From assembly GCA_020444165.1 (NCBI GenBank), contig JAHLLK010000001.1, positions 124,001-188,000 on the forward strand: DNA of 64,000 nucleotides, given 5' to 3'. The notes beneath the pieces were generated by a model, which saw only the letters and a program-made list of their open reading frames with translations, did not search any database and was not told where the DNA came from. Position numbers and translations under genes: made by a program. Of the stretch, positions 50,635 through 61,653 are shown piece after piece. Origin of the DNA: Deltaproteobacteria bacterium (GTDB taxonomy: Bacteria; Desulfobacterota; Desulfarculia; Desulfarculales; Desulfarculaceae). Numbering within the stretch: position 1 is the first letter of the stretch; each line of letters opens with the position of its first letter.

Positions 50635-51375
50635 ATGTGCAAGGTTTTGCCGGAACCCACCAAAACGATCTCGGCCCAGGATCTGGCCGCGGCCGACGGC
50701 AAGGAAGGCCGGCCGGCCTACATCTGCCACCAGGGCCGGGTGTTTGACGTAACCCCCAGCCGCATGTGGAAAAACGGCGATCATATGCGCCGTCACCACG
50801 CCGGGGAGGACCTGAGCAAGGATTTTCAGGACGCGCCCCACGGCCAGGAGGTTTTCGAGCGCTACCCCCAGGTGGGGGTGCTGGAGGGCTGGCAGGCGCC
50901 GGCGCCGGCGGAAGGCGAGGCGGAGTTGCCCTGGCTGGTGCAGAAGATTCCCTTCCTGAAGCGCCATCCCCATCCCATGACCGTGCACTTTCCCCTTGCG
51001 TTCTCGATCACCTCGCCCTTGTTCGCCCTCTTGTACCTGCTCTTCGGCTGGTCGGGTTTCGACGACACCCTGTTGGTCTGCCTGGGGGTCAACGTGGTGG
51101 TGGTCCCGGTGGTCATCGTCACCGGTCTGTTTACCTGGTGGTTCAACTATCAGGGCCGGGCCATCGCCCCGGTGGTGGTCAAGCTCATCCTCTCCCCGGT
51201 GTTGTGGGGCCTCAGCCTGGGCGCGTTCCTGTGGCGGCTGTTGGCGCCGGAGCTTTTGAGCGGCCCGGCCGGACCTTCCTGGGTTTATCTGGCCCTGGTG
51301 GCGGGGATGTTGCCCGTGGCCGGGGTCATCGGCTGGTTCGGGGCCACCCTGACCTTCCCCCTGCACGGAGAATGA
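50635..51375 (+). CDS. Cytochrome b5-like heme domain fused to a DUF2231 membrane domain
   Basis: The protein has 246 residues from the ATG at 50635. Residues 1-90 form a cytochrome b5/steroid-binding fold with two candidate heme ligands: His in MRRHHAGEDL and His in DAPHGQEVF. Residues about 105-245 form four membrane helices beginning HPHPMTVHFPLAFSITSPLF, the DUF2231 signature with its conserved His-Pro/His pattern, then WWFNYQGRAIAPV. It probably transfers electrons between a b-type heme and the membrane. It is divergent from cydAB, which hints at a respiratory or oxygen-related role; this is inference. Confidence 0.8.
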   Translation: MCKVLPEPTKTISAQDLAAADGKEGRPAYICHQGRVFDVTPSRMWKNGDHMRRHHAGEDLSKDFQDAPHGQEVFERYPQVGVLEGWQAPAPAEGEAELPWLVQKIPFLKRHPHPMTVHFPLAFSITSPLFALLYLLFGWSGFDDTLLVCLGVNVVVVPVVIVTGLFTWWFNYQGRAIAPVVVKLILSPVLWGLSLGAFLWRLLAPELLSGPAGPSWVYLALVAGMLPVAGVIGWFGATLTFPLHGE

Positions 51376-51566
51376 TCCGGGGTCACGGGACGTTGACGGT
51401 TGCTTATCCCGGAAGGGGAGAGTACCCTTGCGAAAACCGCCGACCCGCGGAACAAAGGCGGTGAGCCGCGGCGGCAACCCCGGGCAGGCCCCGGTGGAGC
51501 AGCCGGCGGCGCGGAGCACCAACTCCGGGTCGGCGTGGCGGAGACAACCGAAGTGGTGGTAGGCAC

Positions 51567-54089
<2,523 letters not shown>

Positions 54090-54231
54090 CCGCTTCGCGC
54101 CTCGCCGTCCCCCGGGTCGGCGTGAATTCCCCCTGGGCCCGCGCAGCCCCGGCAGTTCAACGCCAGCGACCCCCCTAAGCAGGAGGCGGGACATCTCCCT
54201 GCTCCCCTGCTTTTCGCTCTTGCCGGCCGGC

Positions 54232-54951
54232 TCACTTCTCTGCCGGGCCGCCCCCCTGCTGCTCGATCTCCCGTTTCATCTGATTGATGCACTTGGTGAC
54301 CGGAATCTTCTTGGGGCACACCCGGGTGCACTCGAAGTAGTTCTTGCACCCCCAGGCCCCGGTGGGGCGGTCCAACTGGGCCAGCCGGGCGGCCTGGTCC
54401 TGGTCCCGGGAGTCCATGATGCGGCGGAAGGCCTGCACCAGGGGCGCGGGGCCGATATAGTCCGGGTCCTCGTCCAGGGCCGGGCAGGCCCCGGAGCAGC
54501 AGCCGCAGAGGATGCAGCTGATGACCTGGGCCAATTTCTGGTGCTCCTCCGGGCTTTGGTGTCGCTCGTCCTCGGGCGGAGCGTCGTGATTCACCAAAAA
54601 GGGCCGGATTTCCCGCACCAGCGTGAAGAAGGGCTCCAGGTCCACCACCAGGTCCTTGAGCAACCGGAAATGGGGCAGGGGCTCCACCGTGACTTCCCCC
54701 TCCGCGGCGAACTGGCCGGCCAGGGTCTGGCAGGCCAGGGCGGCGCGGCCGTTGAGCTGCATGGCGCAGGAGCCGCACACCCCGTGGGCGCAGGAAAGGC
54801 GGAAAGACAGGGTGCCGTCCTGCTCCCATTTGATGCGGTTCAGGCAATCCAACAACCGGTCGCCCGGCTGGCAGGTCAGTTGGTACTCCTGCCAGTGGGG
54901 AGCCTGGTCGTGGTCCGGGTGGAAGCGGGCGATCTTGAACTTGAGTTCCAT
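54232..54951 (-). CDS. sdhB: Succinate dehydrogenase / fumarate reductase iron-sulfur subunit
   Basis: The 239-residue protein has all three cluster sites: [2Fe-2S] SCAHGVCGSCAMQLNGRAAL plus a following Cys; [4Fe-4S] CILCGCCSGAC (about 147-157); and the [3Fe-4S] region CKNYFECTRVCPKKI. It relays electrons between the flavoprotein and quinones. It is encoded one base downstream of the flavoprotein stop. Direction (succinate oxidation or fumarate reduction) cannot be set from sequence, although the TCA-cycle neighbours favour SDH. Confidence 0.93.
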   Translation of the reverse strand: MELKFKIARFHPDHDQAPHWQEYQLTCQPGDRLLDCLNRIKWEQDGTLSFRLSCAHGVCGSCAMQLNGRAALACQTLAGQFAAEGEVTVEPLPHFRLLKDLVVDLEPFFTLVREIRPFLVNHDAPPEDERHQSPEEHQKLAQVISCILCGCCSGACPALDEDPDYIGPAPLVQAFRRIMDSRDQDQAARLAQLDRPTGAWGCKNYFECTRVCPKKIPVTKCINQMKREIEQQGGGPAEK

Positions 54952-54952
54952 G

Positions 54953-56674
54953 TCAATACGTCCTGGGCTTGGGCTGGAAACGGGTGATGGTCACCGGCTT
55001 GTGGCTGAGCTTCAGCTTGCCCTCCTCGCGCCGCACCAGGGTGTGCCGCAGCCAGTTGGCGTCGTCGCGCTCCGGATAGTCCTCCCGGAAATGGGCTCCC
55101 CGGCTCTCGGTGCGGGCCAGGGCCGCCGCCACGGTGGCCTGGCCCAGGAGCAACAGGGATTGCAGCTCCAGGGCTTCGGTGAGATCGGAGTTGAAGCTCC
55201 GGCCGTGGTCGTCGATGACCGCCCCGGGGTAGCGTTCCTCCAGTTCCTTGACCTTGGCCAGGGCTTGGCCGAGGCCGTCGGCGTCCCGGAACACGGAGCA
55301 CAGCCCCGTCAGGGTCTCCTGCAGCTCGCGGCGGAGCGGCGCGATGCGCTCGCCCGAGCGGGGCTTCTTGAAGTGGTCCAGGCGCTGCAACACGGGCCAC
55401 GCGTCGTCCCGGGAGAGCCGGCCCGGGGCCAGGTCCCCGGCTTCCCGGACCAGGGCCAGGCCGGTGCGGCGGCCGAACACCACCAGATCCATGAGGGAGT
55501 TGCAGCCCAGGCGGTTGGCCCCGTGCACGGACACGCAGGCGCACTCTCCGGCGGCGTAGAGGCCTTCCACCGGCTGGCCGTCCTGGTCCAGCACCCGGCC
55601 TTCCAGGTCGGTGGGGATGCCGCCCATCATGTAGTGGCAGGTGGGCTGCACCGGGATCGGCGCCTCGGCCGGGTCGATGCCCAGGTAGATCTGGGCAAAA
55701 GAGGAGATCTCGGCCAGCTTGGCGGCCAGGTTTTCCCGGCCCAAGTGGGTCAGGTCCAGGTGCACGTAGTCTTCGCCATTGATGCCCCGGCCGGCGCGGC
55801 ACTCGGTGACAATGGCCCGGGAGACCACGTCCCGGGGGGCCAGGTCCTTGATGGTGGGGGCGTAGCGCTCCATGAAACGCTCCCCCTGGGAGTTCCGCAG
55901 GATGCCGCCCTCGCCCCGGGCCGCCTCGGAGATCAAGACCCCCAGCCCCATGATGCCCGTGGGGTGGAACTGCACGAACTCCATGTCCTCTAAGGGCAGC
56001 CCGGCCCGGAACACCGCCGCCGCCCCGTCGCCGGTGTTGGCAAAGCAGTTGCTGGTGGTCTTGAAGACCTTGCCCCAGCCGCCGGTGGCCAGCATCACCG
56101 CCCGGGCCTCCATGAGGTGCACCTCGCCGGTGGCCAGCTCGTAGAGCACCAGGCCCTGGACCTTGTGGTCGCGGATCACCAGCTCTTGGAGGATGAACTC
56201 GGGGTAAACCGTGATGCCCAGCTCCACGGCCCGGCCGTACAGGGTGTCCAGGATCACCCGGCCGGTGCGGTCAGCCGCGTAACAGGCCCGTTTCACCGGG
56301 GCCGCCCCGAAGTCCCGGGTGTGGCCGCCAAAGGCCCGCTGGGCGATCTTGCCCTCGGGGGTGCGGTTGAAGGGCACGCCCAGGTGCTCCAGCTCGTACA
56401 CCGCCCGGGGCGCGTCCTGGGCCAGCACCTGGGCCGCGTCCTGGTCCACCAGGTAGTCGCCGCCCTTGACCGTGTCGTACATGTGCCATTCCCACTTGTC
56501 CGGCTCCTCGTTGCCCACGGCGGCCCCGATGCCGCCTTGGGCCGCGCCGGAGTGGGAGCGGGTGGGATATACCTTGGAGATCACCGCGGTGTCCCGCCCG
56601 CCGGCCGCTTCCAGGGCCGCCCGGAGCCCGGCCAGGCCGGAACCCACGATGACTATGTCGTGTTTTTTGATCAT
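54953..56674 (-). CDS. sdhA: Succinate dehydrogenase / fumarate reductase flavoprotein subunit
   Basis: The protein has 573 residues from the ATG at 56674, with GGAAGGAAC upstream; the reading frame extends 14 codons further into a repeat and is not used. FAD motifs are [20 protein letters not shown] and [16 protein letters not shown] [10 protein letters not shown] (covalent FAD His). Active-site segments include [30 protein letters not shown] and [18 protein letters not shown]. It oxidises succinate to fumarate, or the reverse. No membrane-anchor gene (sdhC/D or frdC) is found beside it: citrate synthase lies upstream instead. Confidence 0.93.
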   Translation of the reverse strand: MIKKHDIVIVGSGLAGLRAALEAAGGRDTAVISKVYPTRSHSGAAQGGIGAAVGNEEPDKWEWHMYDTVKGGDYLVDQDAAQVLAQDAPRAVYELEHLGVPFNRTPEGKIAQRAFGGHTRDFGAAPVKRACYAADRTGRVILDTLYGRAVELGITVYPEFILQELVIRDHKVQGLVLYELATGEVHLMEARAVMLATGGWGKVFKTTSNCFANTGDGAAAVFRAGLPLEDMEFVQFHPTGIMGLGVLISEAARGEGGILRNSQGERFMERYAPTIKDLAPRDVVSRAIVTECRAGRGINGEDYVHLDLTHLGRENLAAKLAEISSFAQIYLGIDPAEAPIPVQPTCHYMMGGIPTDLEGRVLDQDGQPVEGLYAAGECACVSVHGANRLGCNSLMDLVVFGRRTGLALVREAGDLAPGRLSRDDAWPVLQRLDHFKKPRSGERIAPLRRELQETLTGLCSVFRDADGLGQALAKVKELEERYPGAVIDDHGRSFNSDLTEALELQSLLLLGQATVAAALARTESRGAHFREDYPERDDANWLRHTLVRREEGKLKLSHKPVTITRFQPKPRTY

Positions 56675-56693
56675 GTTCCTTCCGGGGGCCTCC

Positions 56694-56868
56694 AGCAGGC
56701 TGTTGACAAAGTCCATCCATGGCCTTTTTCAACCAAACTTGGCGAAAGCGCGCTTGCACCCCAGCAAGCGGAGTATGTTGGGGACCCGTGTTTTGCCACG
56801 TTTGGCAGATTGCTTGCTTTTTCAAAGCCGAGCCAGCAGGCTGTTTTTCAAAATCCTGCTAGGCCCGG
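56694..56868 (-). repeat. Repeat family 3, copy E, between gltA and sdhA
   Basis: It shares with 60686-60846 the order AGCAGGCTGTTGA, GTCCATCCATGGCC(T)TTTTCA, ACCAAACTTGGCGAAAGCG, TTTGGCAGATTGCTTGCTTT and GCAGGCTGTTTTTCAA, then CCTGCTAGG. It also has the CCCCAGCAAGC module of family 2. The right end overlaps the gltA stop codon, and the left end comes within 20 bases of the sdhA start. It splits what otherwise looks like one operon. Confidence 0.6.
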
Positions 56869-58037
56869 CTGGCCAGGGGTTTGAATTCGCAGCCCATGAG
56901 GCCGCAGTAATCGCCCACGTACTCGGCCTTGGGCCGGTACAGGGCCGGCTTGCCCTGGGCCTCGGCAAAGATCTCCTCGATGATGTGGGCCGACCAGCCG
57001 GCGATGCGGGACATGGCGAACACCGGGGTCATGAGGTCGGTGTGGATGCCCAGCATGTAGTAGACCGGCGCGCTGTTGAAATCCAGGTTGGGCTTCAGTT
57101 CGGTCTTGCCCCGAGCCGCCAACTCGGCCAGGGCCGCCCGTTCCACCTCGGAGGAGATGCGGAACCAGGGTTGACCGGTCTTTTGGCCCAGGCGCTCGCC
57201 GATCTTGCGGAGGTACTTGGCCCGGGGGTCGTCGGTTTTGTACACCGCGTGGCCCAGGCCCATGATGCGCTCGCCCTGCTCCAACTGGCTCTTGACCCAG
57301 CCGGCCAAGTCCTTTTCGTGCTCCAGGGTCAGGAGCATCTTCATGACCATGGCGTTGGCCCCGCCGTGCAGGGCGCCGGACAGGGCCCCGATGCCGCCGG
57401 TGACCCCGGCGTAGATATGGGCCCGGGTGGAGACCACCTCGCGGCAGGCAAAGGTGGAGGCGTTGAAGGTGTGGTCCGCCTGCAGGGTCAGGAGCACGTC
57501 CAGGTCATGGGCCGACTCCGGGTCCGGGGTCTCGCCGTGCAGCATATAGAGGAAGTTGGCCGCATGGCCCAGGGAGGGATCCGGGGCCAGGGGCTTCTTG
57601 CCGCGGCGGATACGGTCCCAGGCCGCCACGATGGTGGGGAAGCGGGCGATGAGCCCCATGGCCTTGTCCACCACCTCGTCCCGGGTCTGGCCCAGGGGCT
57701 CGGGATCGTCCATGGCCAACAGGGGGATGGCGGCCTGCAACACGTCCATGGGATGAGCGGTGCGGGGGAGCCCCGCCAGATTGTGGAGCGTGAACTCCGG
57801 CAAGGCCCGGCGGGCGGTGATGGCGGCCTCAAAGGGGGCCAACTCCTGGGCCGTGGGCAGATGGTCCTTCAAGAGCAGGTGGCAGGTTTCCATGTAGCTG
57901 CAATTGTCGGCCAACTCCTCGATGCGGTAGCCCCGGTAGATCAGCACCCCCTTGACCCCGTCGATAAAGCTCACTTTGGAATCGGCCACGGTGACTCCCC
58001 GGAGCCCCGTGTTTTTGACCCTGACTTCTTCCGCCAT
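56859..58037 (-). CDS. gltA: Citrate synthase
   Basis: The 392-residue protein is of the short (type I dimer-like) citrate synthase class. The catalytic residues are visible: His in QADHTFNASTFACR followed by GALHGGAN, the second His in MGLGHAVYKTDDPRA, and the Asp in PNLDFNSAPVYYMLGI. VYRGYRIEEL-like YRGYRIEELADN lies near the N-terminus. It condenses acetyl-CoA and oxaloacetate. A 2-methylcitrate synthase role cannot be excluded, but aconitase directly upstream and SDH downstream favour citrate. It is 54 bases after the aconitase stop. Confidence 0.93.
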   Translation of the reverse strand: MAEEVRVKNTGLRGVTVADSKVSFIDGVKGVLIYRGYRIEELADNCSYMETCHLLLKDHLPTAQELAPFEAAITARRALPEFTLHNLAGLPRTAHPMDVLQAAIPLLAMDDPEPLGQTRDEVVDKAMGLIARFPTIVAAWDRIRRGKKPLAPDPSLGHAANFLYMLHGETPDPESAHDLDVLLTLQADHTFNASTFACREVVSTRAHIYAGVTGGIGALSGALHGGANAMVMKMLLTLEHEKDLAGWVKSQLEQGERIMGLGHAVYKTDDPRAKYLRKIGERLGQKTGQPWFRISSEVERAALAELAARGKTELKPNLDFNSAPVYYMLGIHTDLMTPVFAMSRIAGWSAHIIEEIFAEAQGKPALYRPKAEYVGDYCGLMGCEFKPLASRA

Positions 58038-58091
58038 TTCGTCTCCTTGGCAAGGGGGCAGGCCCCCTGGGGTTTTTGAGTGAGGCGGCGC

Positions 58092-60014
58092 TCAACGGGC
58101 CGCGTTCAGGGCGCCGCCGGCCACCAGATGTTCCCGTTGGCGCGGCGAGACTTCCAGAATGGTCATGAGGCGCCGTCCGCCCACCTCCACCGGGATCTCG
58201 GTGGCGCCGCCGGCCACCAGCTCCCGCACCCCGGGGTAGGTCACCGGCTCCCCCAGGCGGCACAGGTCATAGTCCGCGGGGTTGGCGAAGACGAGCGGCA
58301 GGATGCCGAAGTTGCAGAGGTTGGCCTTGTGGATGCGCGCGAAGCTCTTGACGATCTTGGCCCGCACCCCCAGAAAGCGGGGGGCCAGGGCCGCGTGCTC
58401 CCGGCTGGAGCCCTGGCCGTAATTCTCGCCTCCCACCACGGTCACCCGGCCGGCCTCCCGGGCCCGGGCGGGGAATCCGGGGTCCAGGCGGGAGAACACG
58501 TACTCGCTGATGGCCGCGATGTTGGACCTGAGGGGCAGGATCTGGGCCCCGGCCGGCATGATGCCGTCGGTGGAGATGTCGTCGCCCACCACCATGCCCA
58601 CCACGGTCTCCAAGGTGTCCGGCAGGGCGTCGAAGGTGGGCAGCGGCATGATGTTGGGACCCCGGACCACCTCGGTCCCGGCCAGGGCCGGCGAGGGCGC
58701 GGCCAGGGAGCCGTCGTCCACCAGGTAGCGCTCCGGGTCCGTTACCGCGGGGTAGCTCATCTCCTCGCCCAGGTCCCGGGGATCGGTGATGACCCCCCGG
58801 AGCGCCGCGGCCGCGGCGGTCTCGGGCGAGCAGAGGTAGACCTGGTCGTCCTTGGTGCCGGAGCGGCCCGGGAAGTTGCGGGGGAAAGTCCGCAGGCTCA
58901 CCTGGCCCGTGCCCGGGGCCTGGCCCATGCCGATGCAGCCCAGGCAGCCCGGCTCGTGCACCCGGGCTCCGGCCGAGAGGAGGGCGGCCAACCCGCCGTG
59001 GGCGGCCACGTTCAACAGCACCTGCTTGGAACCGGGGTTGATGTTGAACTCGGTGCGCGGGTGGTGCTGATGCCCCTCCAGGATGCGCGCGGTGACCATG
59101 AGGTCGCGGAAGGAGGAGTTGACGCTGGAGCCCACGATGACCTGGTGCACCTCCCGGCCGGCCACCTCGGAGACGGGCTTCACGTTGCCCGGCGAGGTGG
59201 GACAGGCGATGAGGGGCACCAGGCTGGCGAGGTCGATCTCGTCCTCCTCGTCGTAGGTCGCCCCGGGGTCGGCGGCCAGCTCCCGCCACGCGCTGCCCCG
59301 GCCCTGGGCCTCCAGATAGGCCCGGGTGCGGCTGTCCGAGGGGAAGACCGAGCTGGTGGCTCCCAGCTCGGTGCCCATGTTGCCGATGGTCTCCCGGTCC
59401 GTGGCCGAAAGGCTGGCCACCCCGGGGCCGTGATACTCCACCACCTTGCCCACGCAGTTCTTCACCCCGTAGCGCCTGAGCAGCTCCAGGATCACGTCCT
59501 TGGCGCTGACCCAGGGCGCCAGCTCGCCCAACAGACGCACCCCCAAGACCTTGGGGCAGGGCAGGTGATAGGGCTGCCCGGCCATGGCCAGGGCCACGTC
59601 CAGCCCGCCGGCCCCGATGGCCAGCATGGACACGCCGGCCGCCCCGGGGGAGTGGCTGTCCGCGCCCAACAGGGTCTTGCCCGGCGCGCCCAGGCGCTCC
59701 ATGTGCACCTGATGGCTGATGCCGTTGCCGGGAGGGCTGAAATACAGGCCGTAGCGCGCCGCGGCGGTGCGCAGATACACGTGGTCGTCGGCGTTCTTGA
59801 AATCGGTCTGCAAGAGGTTGTGGTCCACGTACTGGCAGGCCACCTCCGCGGCCACGCGCTCCACGCCCAGGGCCTCGAACTCCAGCATGGCCATGGTGCC
59901 GGTGGCGTCCTGCAACAGGGTGTGGTCGATTTTGAGGCCGATCTCCTGCCCGGGGATCAGCTCCCCGGACACCAGATGGGCCGCGAGAATTTTATGGGTC
60001 AGGTTTTGGGCCAT
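58092..60014 (-). CDS. Aconitate hydratase (Aquifex-type, monomeric)
   Basis: The 640-residue protein has the aconitase three-domain core (about 1-470) and a C-terminal swivel domain (about 480-640) with YGQGSSREHAALAPRFLGV. The DSHSPGAAG segment and GRSGTKDDQVYLCSPETAAA are also conserved. Two cluster cysteines are in EPGCLGCIGMGQAPG. The segment that should be GSCTNSS reads GSSVNSS, so the usual first cluster ligand is Ser; Cys in VYLCSPE could replace it. It interconverts citrate and isocitrate. Its place before gltA in transcription order fits. Confidence 0.9.
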   Translation of the reverse strand: MAQNLTHKILAAHLVSGELIPGQEIGLKIDHTLLQDATGTMAMLEFEALGVERVAAEVACQYVDHNLLQTDFKNADDHVYLRTAAARYGLYFSPPGNGISHQVHMERLGAPGKTLLGADSHSPGAAGVSMLAIGAGGLDVALAMAGQPYHLPCPKVLGVRLLGELAPWVSAKDVILELLRRYGVKNCVGKVVEYHGPGVASLSATDRETIGNMGTELGATSSVFPSDSRTRAYLEAQGRGSAWRELAADPGATYDEEDEIDLASLVPLIACPTSPGNVKPVSEVAGREVHQVIVGSSVNSSFRDLMVTARILEGHQHHPRTEFNINPGSKQVLLNVAAHGGLAALLSAGARVHEPGCLGCIGMGQAPGTGQVSLRTFPRNFPGRSGTKDDQVYLCSPETAAAAALRGVITDPRDLGEEMSYPAVTDPERYLVDDGSLAAPSPALAGTEVVRGPNIMPLPTFDALPDTLETVVGMVVGDDISTDGIMPAGAQILPLRSNIAAISEYVFSRLDPGFPARAREAGRVTVVGGENYGQGSSREHAALAPRFLGVRAKIVKSFARIHKANLCNFGILPLVFANPADYDLCRLGEPVTYPGVRELVAGGATEIPVEVGGRRLMTILEVSPRQREHLVAGGALNAAR

Positions 60015-60124
60015 GGGGGCTGACCTTTACTTAAAAAAAGGAAGCCTGGGCTCCCAAAGTTGCTGGGGATACGCGCCCCTGGGGGAAAAAAGCGAGAAAA
60101 GGCGGGTTGCCGTGTCCTTACTAA

Positions 60125-60154
60125 ATTTGAGCACGGGGCCGGAGGGGCTGTCAA
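60125..60154 (-). promoter_or_regulatory. Predicted promoter of the aconitase-gltA unit
   Basis: On the minus strand, a consensus TTGACA (60154-60149) and TCAAAT (60130-60125) are 18 bases apart, about 110 bases before the aconitase ATG. The -35 is perfect and the -10 matches at four of six positions. Confidence 0.4.
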
Positions 60155-60206
60155 ACCCCATAGTGCCCGGGCGTGGAAAAGGAGAGGCCGGCAACCTGAC
60201 GGACTG

Positions 60207-60238
60207 GCAGGCTGTTTTTTCAACAGGCTGCCAGTAAA
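60207..60238. repeat. Hairpin near the right-hand copy of the TIR element
   Basis: CTGGCAGGCTGTT and AACAGGCTGCCAG pair at 12 of 13 positions across a T-rich loop. The core GCAGGCTGTT is shared with the ends of repeat family 3. Confidence 0.45.
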
Positions 60239-60255
60239 ATCCATGAAGTTGCCAG

Positions 60256-60572
60256 CCCGGAAATTTCATGAAGACCGGGCGTCCGGCTGCGCCAGACGCC
60301 CGCCGGCTGCGCCCACGGCCTTCGTTCCAACCGCGACGTAGCTGCACCCATATGGCTTACAAAGGCCGTCCCTGGCCCGTCCCAGGCCGTTTATCAACAT
60401 CCCGGGCTACGCCTCTCGGTTGGCGCTTGTCCGTCGCCTTGCCGGCCGCCATCTGGCTGTGCCGGTTCAGGTGACAAAACGTGCCCCGCCAAATGGGAGA
60501 ATGTTGGTTTAAAACTTGAGCCAAATCAGTCTGTTGTCGAGGTGACCACCCGGCCGCCATGAAATATCCGGG
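60256..60572 (+). repeat. Terminal-inverted-repeat element, copy 3, with internal insertion
   Basis: The ends pair over 19 bases with one mismatch (CCAGCCCGGAAATTTCATG at 60253 and its inverse ending at 60575). The interior matches copy 1 closely (GTCCGGCTGCGCCAGACGCC, GCCTTGCCGGCCGCCATCTG, GGTGACAAAACGTG). At the apex, where copy 1 has only CCCTGG between GACGTAG and CTACG, this copy has about 65 bases of other sequence. Length is 317 rather than about 255 bases. No coding frame is conserved. Confidence 0.65.
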
Positions 60573-60626
60573 CTGGGGGGTTTGGGGGAGAATCAGCGGG
60601 GTCCCCGGAAAAGCGCAGCTTTTCTG

Positions 60627-60668
60627 GGGTGCAAACCCCTTTTTGTCCACCAAAAGGGGTTTGCACCC
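60627..60668. repeat. Long hairpin of the 5.1/32.5 kb type
   Basis: A perfect 17-bp stem (60627-60643 with 60652-60668) is preceded by GGGGGGTTTGGGGGAGAA and followed by AACTCTTCCC. The arrangement of G-run, hairpin with T/A runs at the top, and CTTCC tail matches the hairpins at 5140 and 32545. It lies between repeat copy 3 and family-3 copy F, about 180 bases past korB. Confidence 0.5.
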
Positions 60669-60685
60669 AACTCTTCCCGTTTTTC

Positions 60686-60846
60686 TAGCAGTATGTTGAA
60701 AAAGTCCCTCCATGGCCTTTTCAACCAAACTTGACAAAAGCGTGGTTTTGTCAAGTTTGGCAAATTGCTTGCTTTTTCAAAGCAGCGCAATTTGGCGCGC
60801 CGTCCCTGGCGCGCCTAGCAGGCTGTTTTTCAACAGCCTGCTAGGA
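60686..60846 (-). repeat. Repeat family 3, copy F, after korB
   Basis: This is the homologue of 56694-56868. It contains an 11-bp perfect hairpin, ACTTGACAAAA/TTTTGTCAAGT (60730-60757), a GGCGCGCC pair, and a 14-bp perfect terminal hairpin, CCTAGCAGGCTGTT/AACAGCCTGCTAGG (60815-60846). It begins 3 bases after the korB stop (60850) on the minus strand. No T-tract follows, so any terminator function would be non-classical. Confidence 0.6.
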
Positions 60847-60849
60847 TTT

Positions 60850-61653
60850 TTATGCCGGCGGCCGCTCGTAGAGGATGCCCATGCTGTCCTCGTCGGTGAG
60901 CGCCAGGTTCAGAGCGGCCTGGCGGTCGTGGCGGTCGTGTTCCGGGGACACGGGCTTCACCCGGGCCTTAAGGTTCTTCCAGGTCTTGAAGCTCTTGTCG
61001 AAAGTCACGCAGGAGCTGTACATGTGGAAGATGGCAAAGCCCGGATGGTTGACCCCGGCCAGCAGTTCCTCGGCCATGCCGTCCACGTCGCCCGCGAACC
61101 CTCGGGCCACGAACCCCGCCCCATAGGCCAGGGCCAGGAGGCTGGCGTTCAGGGGCTGGTCCACCGTGCCCTGGGGCGAGGCCTTGGTGGTGAAGCCCAC
61201 CGGCGAGGAAGGCGAGGGCTGGCCCTTGGTCAAGCCGTAGATGGAGTTGTCAAACAGCACGTAGTTGATGTCGATGTCCCGCCGGGCGGCGTGGGGCAGG
61301 TGCCCGCCGCCAATGCCCAGGCCGTCGCCGTCGCCCCCCACCGCGAACACGGTGAGCTCCGGGTTGGCCAGCTTCAGGCCGGTGGCCACCGGCAGGGTGC
61401 GGCCGTGCACCGTGTGCAGGCCGTAGGTGGCCGAGAAGAAGGGGTAGCGCCCGGCGCAGCCGATGCCCGAGACCACCACCACCTGGTGCAGGGGCCGCCC
61501 CAGGCGGCGGATGCACTCGTTGATGGCGAAGTGGATGCCGAAGTACCCGCAGCCCGGGCACCAGATGGGCAGGGCGTTGGAACGGACCTGGAAGCGGGCA
61601 TCCGCCTGGACCTTGTCTATCTTTTCCGCCAGAACGCGGCCGGAGGTCTTCAT
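60850..61653 (-). CDS. korB: 2-oxoacid:ferredoxin oxidoreductase, beta subunit
   Basis: The 267-residue protein is the thiamine-pyrophosphate subunit: WCPGCGYFGIHFAINECIRR, VVVSGIGCAGRYPFF and the TPP/Mg motif GGDGDGLGIGGGHLPHAARR with DNSIYGLTKGQPSPSS. The cysteine pair in CPGCG, with Cys in SGIGCAG, is the cluster region of Kor/Vor-type beta subunits. With KorA it decarboxylates a 2-oxoacid to acyl-CoA, reducing ferredoxin. The TCA context favours 2-oxoglutarate, but pyruvate or isovalerate-type substrates remain possible. It overlaps korA by four bases. Confidence 0.9.
   Translation of the reverse strand: MKTSGRVLAEKIDKVQADARFQVRSNALPIWCPGCGYFGIHFAINECIRRLGRPLHQVVVVSGIGCAGRYPFFSATYGLHTVHGRTLPVATGLKLANPELTVFAVGGDGDGLGIGGGHLPHAARRDIDINYVLFDNSIYGLTKGQPSPSSPVGFTTKASPQGTVDQPLNASLLALAYGAGFVARGFAGDVDGMAEELLAGVNHPGFAIFHMYSSCVTFDKSFKTWKNLKARVKPVSPEHDRHDRQAALNLALTDEDSMGILYERPPA

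Noticed and set aside
56859..58037. Citrate synthase motif GHAVY as a damaged active site
   Set aside because: The same His-Ala-Val arrangement is known in functional citrate synthases such as the vertebrate enzyme; the catalytic His is intact.
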